Source: Gemmatimonadota bacterium (GTDB taxonomy: Bacteria > Gemmatimonadota > Gemmatimonadetes > Gemmatimonadales > GWC2-71-9). Taken from it: a stretch of DNA of 6,914 nucleotides. Shown here piece by piece: positions 5,941 to 6,914 of this stretch. The position numbers were made by a program, and so were the translations under genes. Under the pieces are notes generated by a model. That model did no database searches and was not told the DNA's origin. It saw only the letters and a list, made by a program, of their open reading frames with translations. The stretch spans positions 1-6,914 of the forward strand of contig JAOUIC010000090.1 of assembly GCA_029884275.1 (NCBI GenBank), given 5' to 3'. The first letter of the stretch is position 1; every line of letters begins with the position of its first letter.

Positions 5941-6747
5941 GACAGATCAGCGCTTGGACGCGCGGTTGCGATGGTCCGCGACCTCCGCGCCCGCTGCCCC
6001 TGGGATCGGATCCAGACCAGAGAGACCATCCGCCCGTATCTGGTCGAGGAGGTCTTCGAGCTGGACCACGCCATCAGCGAGGGCGATTCCGCGGCCATCC
6101 GGGAGGAAGTTGCCGACCTGCTGCTGCACCTCGCCTGGCAGCTGGTGCTCGCGGAGGAGCACGGCGAGTTCAGCGCCAACGACGTCGCCGGGGACCTCGA
6201 GCGGAAGATGCGCGGCCGCCATCCGCATCTCTTCAACCTGGGTGAACGGGAACGGTGGGACGCGCTCAAGCGGAGGGAGTCGCGCGGCAGCGCCCGTGGC
6301 GTGCTCGACGGATTACCGCCGGCTCTCCCCGCCCTGGTGATGGCCTATCGGCTGCAGGAACGGGCCGCAACCGTCGGGTTCGACTGGCCCGACACCGACG
6401 GCCCGCTGGCAAAGGTGCGTGAGGAGATCGACGAGGTGGCCGTGGTGCTGCGGTCGGCGACGCCGGACCTGGAACCCGCGGCGGCGCCCGCGGACAGCGG
6501 CGAACCGGTTCATGCCCCAGCCACCCGGGCCGTCACAGAGGAAATTGGAGACCTGCTGTTCGCCGTGGTCAATCTGGCCCGGAAGGCCCGGGTCCAGCCG
6601 GCGACGGCGCTCGACCTGGCCAATCGCAAGTTCCGGCGGCGCTTCGAAGCGATCGAGCGGACGGCGGCGGAACGCGGGATCGAGGTTTCGAGCGCCGGGC
6701 TCGAGGTTCTGGACGAGCTGTGGGACGAGGTGAAGCGGGGTGAGTAG
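5935..6747 (+). CDS. mazG: MazG, nucleoside triphosphate pyrophosphohydrolase
   Basis: Hydrolyses NTPs and dNTPs to NMPs and pyrophosphate; a cytosolic nucleotide-pool house-cleaning enzyme, also tied to (p)ppGpp control in E. coli. The 270 residues match the two-domain bacterial form. Domain 1 has CPWDRIQTRETIRPYL (21-36), the metal-binding EExxE at E38, E39, E42, the ExxD at E58-D61, and RHPHLF (95-100). The linker LDGLPPALPALVMAYRLQ (124-141) is typical. Domain 2 has VGFDWP (147-152), EExxE at E163, E164, E167, ExxD at E203-D206 and NRKFRRRF (230-237). The unusual part is a Pro/Ala-rich insert at about 174-198, inside domain 2 between its two metal motifs, longer than the E. coli loop. The C-terminus (LDELWDEVKRGE) is complete. 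It diverges from alr and has its own promoter and Shine-Dalgarno. Confidence 0.96.
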   Translation: MQDRSALGRAVAMVRDLRARCPWDRIQTRETIRPYLVEEVFELDHAISEGDSAAIREEVADLLLHLAWQLVLAEEHGEFSANDVAGDLERKMRGRHPHLFNLGERERWDALKRRESRGSARGVLDGLPPALPALVMAYRLQERAATVGFDWPDTDGPLAKVREEIDEVAVVLRSATPDLEPAAAPADSGEPVHAPATRAVTEEIGDLLFAVVNLARKARVQPATALDLANRKFRRRFEAIERTAAERGIEVSSAGLEVLDELWDEVKRGE

Positions 6748-6787
6748 GCAGCTGGGCAACTGGGCGGCTGGTAGGTTGGAAGGTTGG
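6748..6787 (+). repeat. Degenerate 8-bp tandem repeat, five copies
   Basis: Immediately after the mazG TAG the sequence divides into octamers: GCAGCTGG, GCAACTGG, GCGGCTGG, TAGGTTGG, AAGGTTGG. Each ends in TGG with a purine pair and a pyrimidine before it; a sixth, GCGGACAG (6788-6795), is decayed. The G-rich strand is the mazG mRNA strand, so the array would form the 3' untranslated region. No protein-coding role is apparent. Confidence 0.7.
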
Positions 6788-6914
6788 GCGGACAGCGGGC
6801 GCGGGTAGGGGTCCGAGCGGCGCGCCAAACGTCCGTCATCAGCCCGAGCACGGCTATCGGCGCGGAGTATGATCTTCGGTTGAGCGGCAATCCCCCGCGC
6901 GCCGCCTTAGGACC
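6788..6914. other. Non-coding or unassigned right edge
   Basis: No gene, RNA or terminator is recognised here. A TATGAT hexamer sits at 6868-6873 but no acceptable -35 lies 16-18 bases upstream. A weak inverted repeat (GCGGC ... GCCGC, about 6884-6905) lacks a T-run. The start of a gene beyond the window edge cannot be excluded. Confidence 0.4.

Noticed and set aside
6868..6873. TATGAT as the -10 of a promoter for a gene beyond the right edge
   Set aside because: No -35-like hexamer at 16-18 bases and no extended -10; no downstream gene is visible to support it.
6510..6890. A 126-codon minus-strand frame overlapping the mazG end and the repeat region
   Set aside because: Mostly antisense to mazG, Pro/Ser/Arg-rich, and its Pro-rich segment is just the translated octamer repeat.
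1..6914. A mobile element, CRISPR array, tRNA/rRNA or defence system
   Set aside because: No transposase or recombinase, spaced identical repeats, cloverleaf or defence-type domains were found on either strand; the recognised genes are intact housekeeping genes.

Overview
The window comes from a GC-rich genome (about two-thirds GC by eye) of a bacterium with an outer membrane. It encodes a lipoprotein, a signal-peptide-bearing beta-barrel-type protein and an alanine racemase for peptidoglycan. Gene content, operon style and the mature lipoprotein N-terminus (CPDLCPG) suggest Gemmatimonadota or a related environmental lineage. That placement is inference from memory of the families, not a computed assignment.

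Layout. Seven genes lie on the minus strand, in transcription order: alr (alanine racemase), a small DUF1844 protein, deoB (phosphopentomutase), cdd (cytidine deaminase), a lipoprotein of unknown function, a PorV/FadL-like outer-membrane barrel protein, and miaB (tRNA methylthiotransferase, cut by the left window edge after 180 residues). The junctions are tight: ATGA overlap (alr/DUF1844), 1-nt gap (DUF1844/deoB), 8-nt overlap (deoB/cdd), 42-nt gap with a hairpin (cdd/lipoprotein), 0-nt gap (lipoprotein/barrel) and 84-nt gap (barrel/miaB). This looks like one operon, possibly with internal processing or promoters before the lipoprotein and miaB. On the plus strand, diverging from alr, is mazG (nucleoside triphosphate pyrophosphohydrolase). 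It is followed by a degenerate 8-bp tandem repeat and about 120 bp with no recognisable gene.

How the genes fit together. cdd and deoB are consecutive steps of nucleoside salvage: deamination of cytidine or deoxycytidine, then conversion of (deoxy)ribose-1-phosphate to the 5-phosphate. MazG is a nucleotide-pool house-cleaning enzyme. Alr supplies D-alanine for the cell wall, and MiaB modifies A37 of tRNAs. The lipoprotein/barrel pair is the least understood part: the two genes abut directly and are probably co-translated, suggesting a two-component envelope module, but no function can be assigned.

The most noteworthy non-coding signals are a divergent promoter region in which both strands seem to share one near-symmetric -10 element (GTATGATAC) between alr and mazG, and the octamer repeat directly after the mazG stop. 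Several genes use non-ATG starts: TTG twice, GTG once and apparently CTG for deoB. I saw no mobile element, CRISPR array, RNA gene or clearly novel defence or metabolic system; most of the window is ordinary housekeeping sequence.
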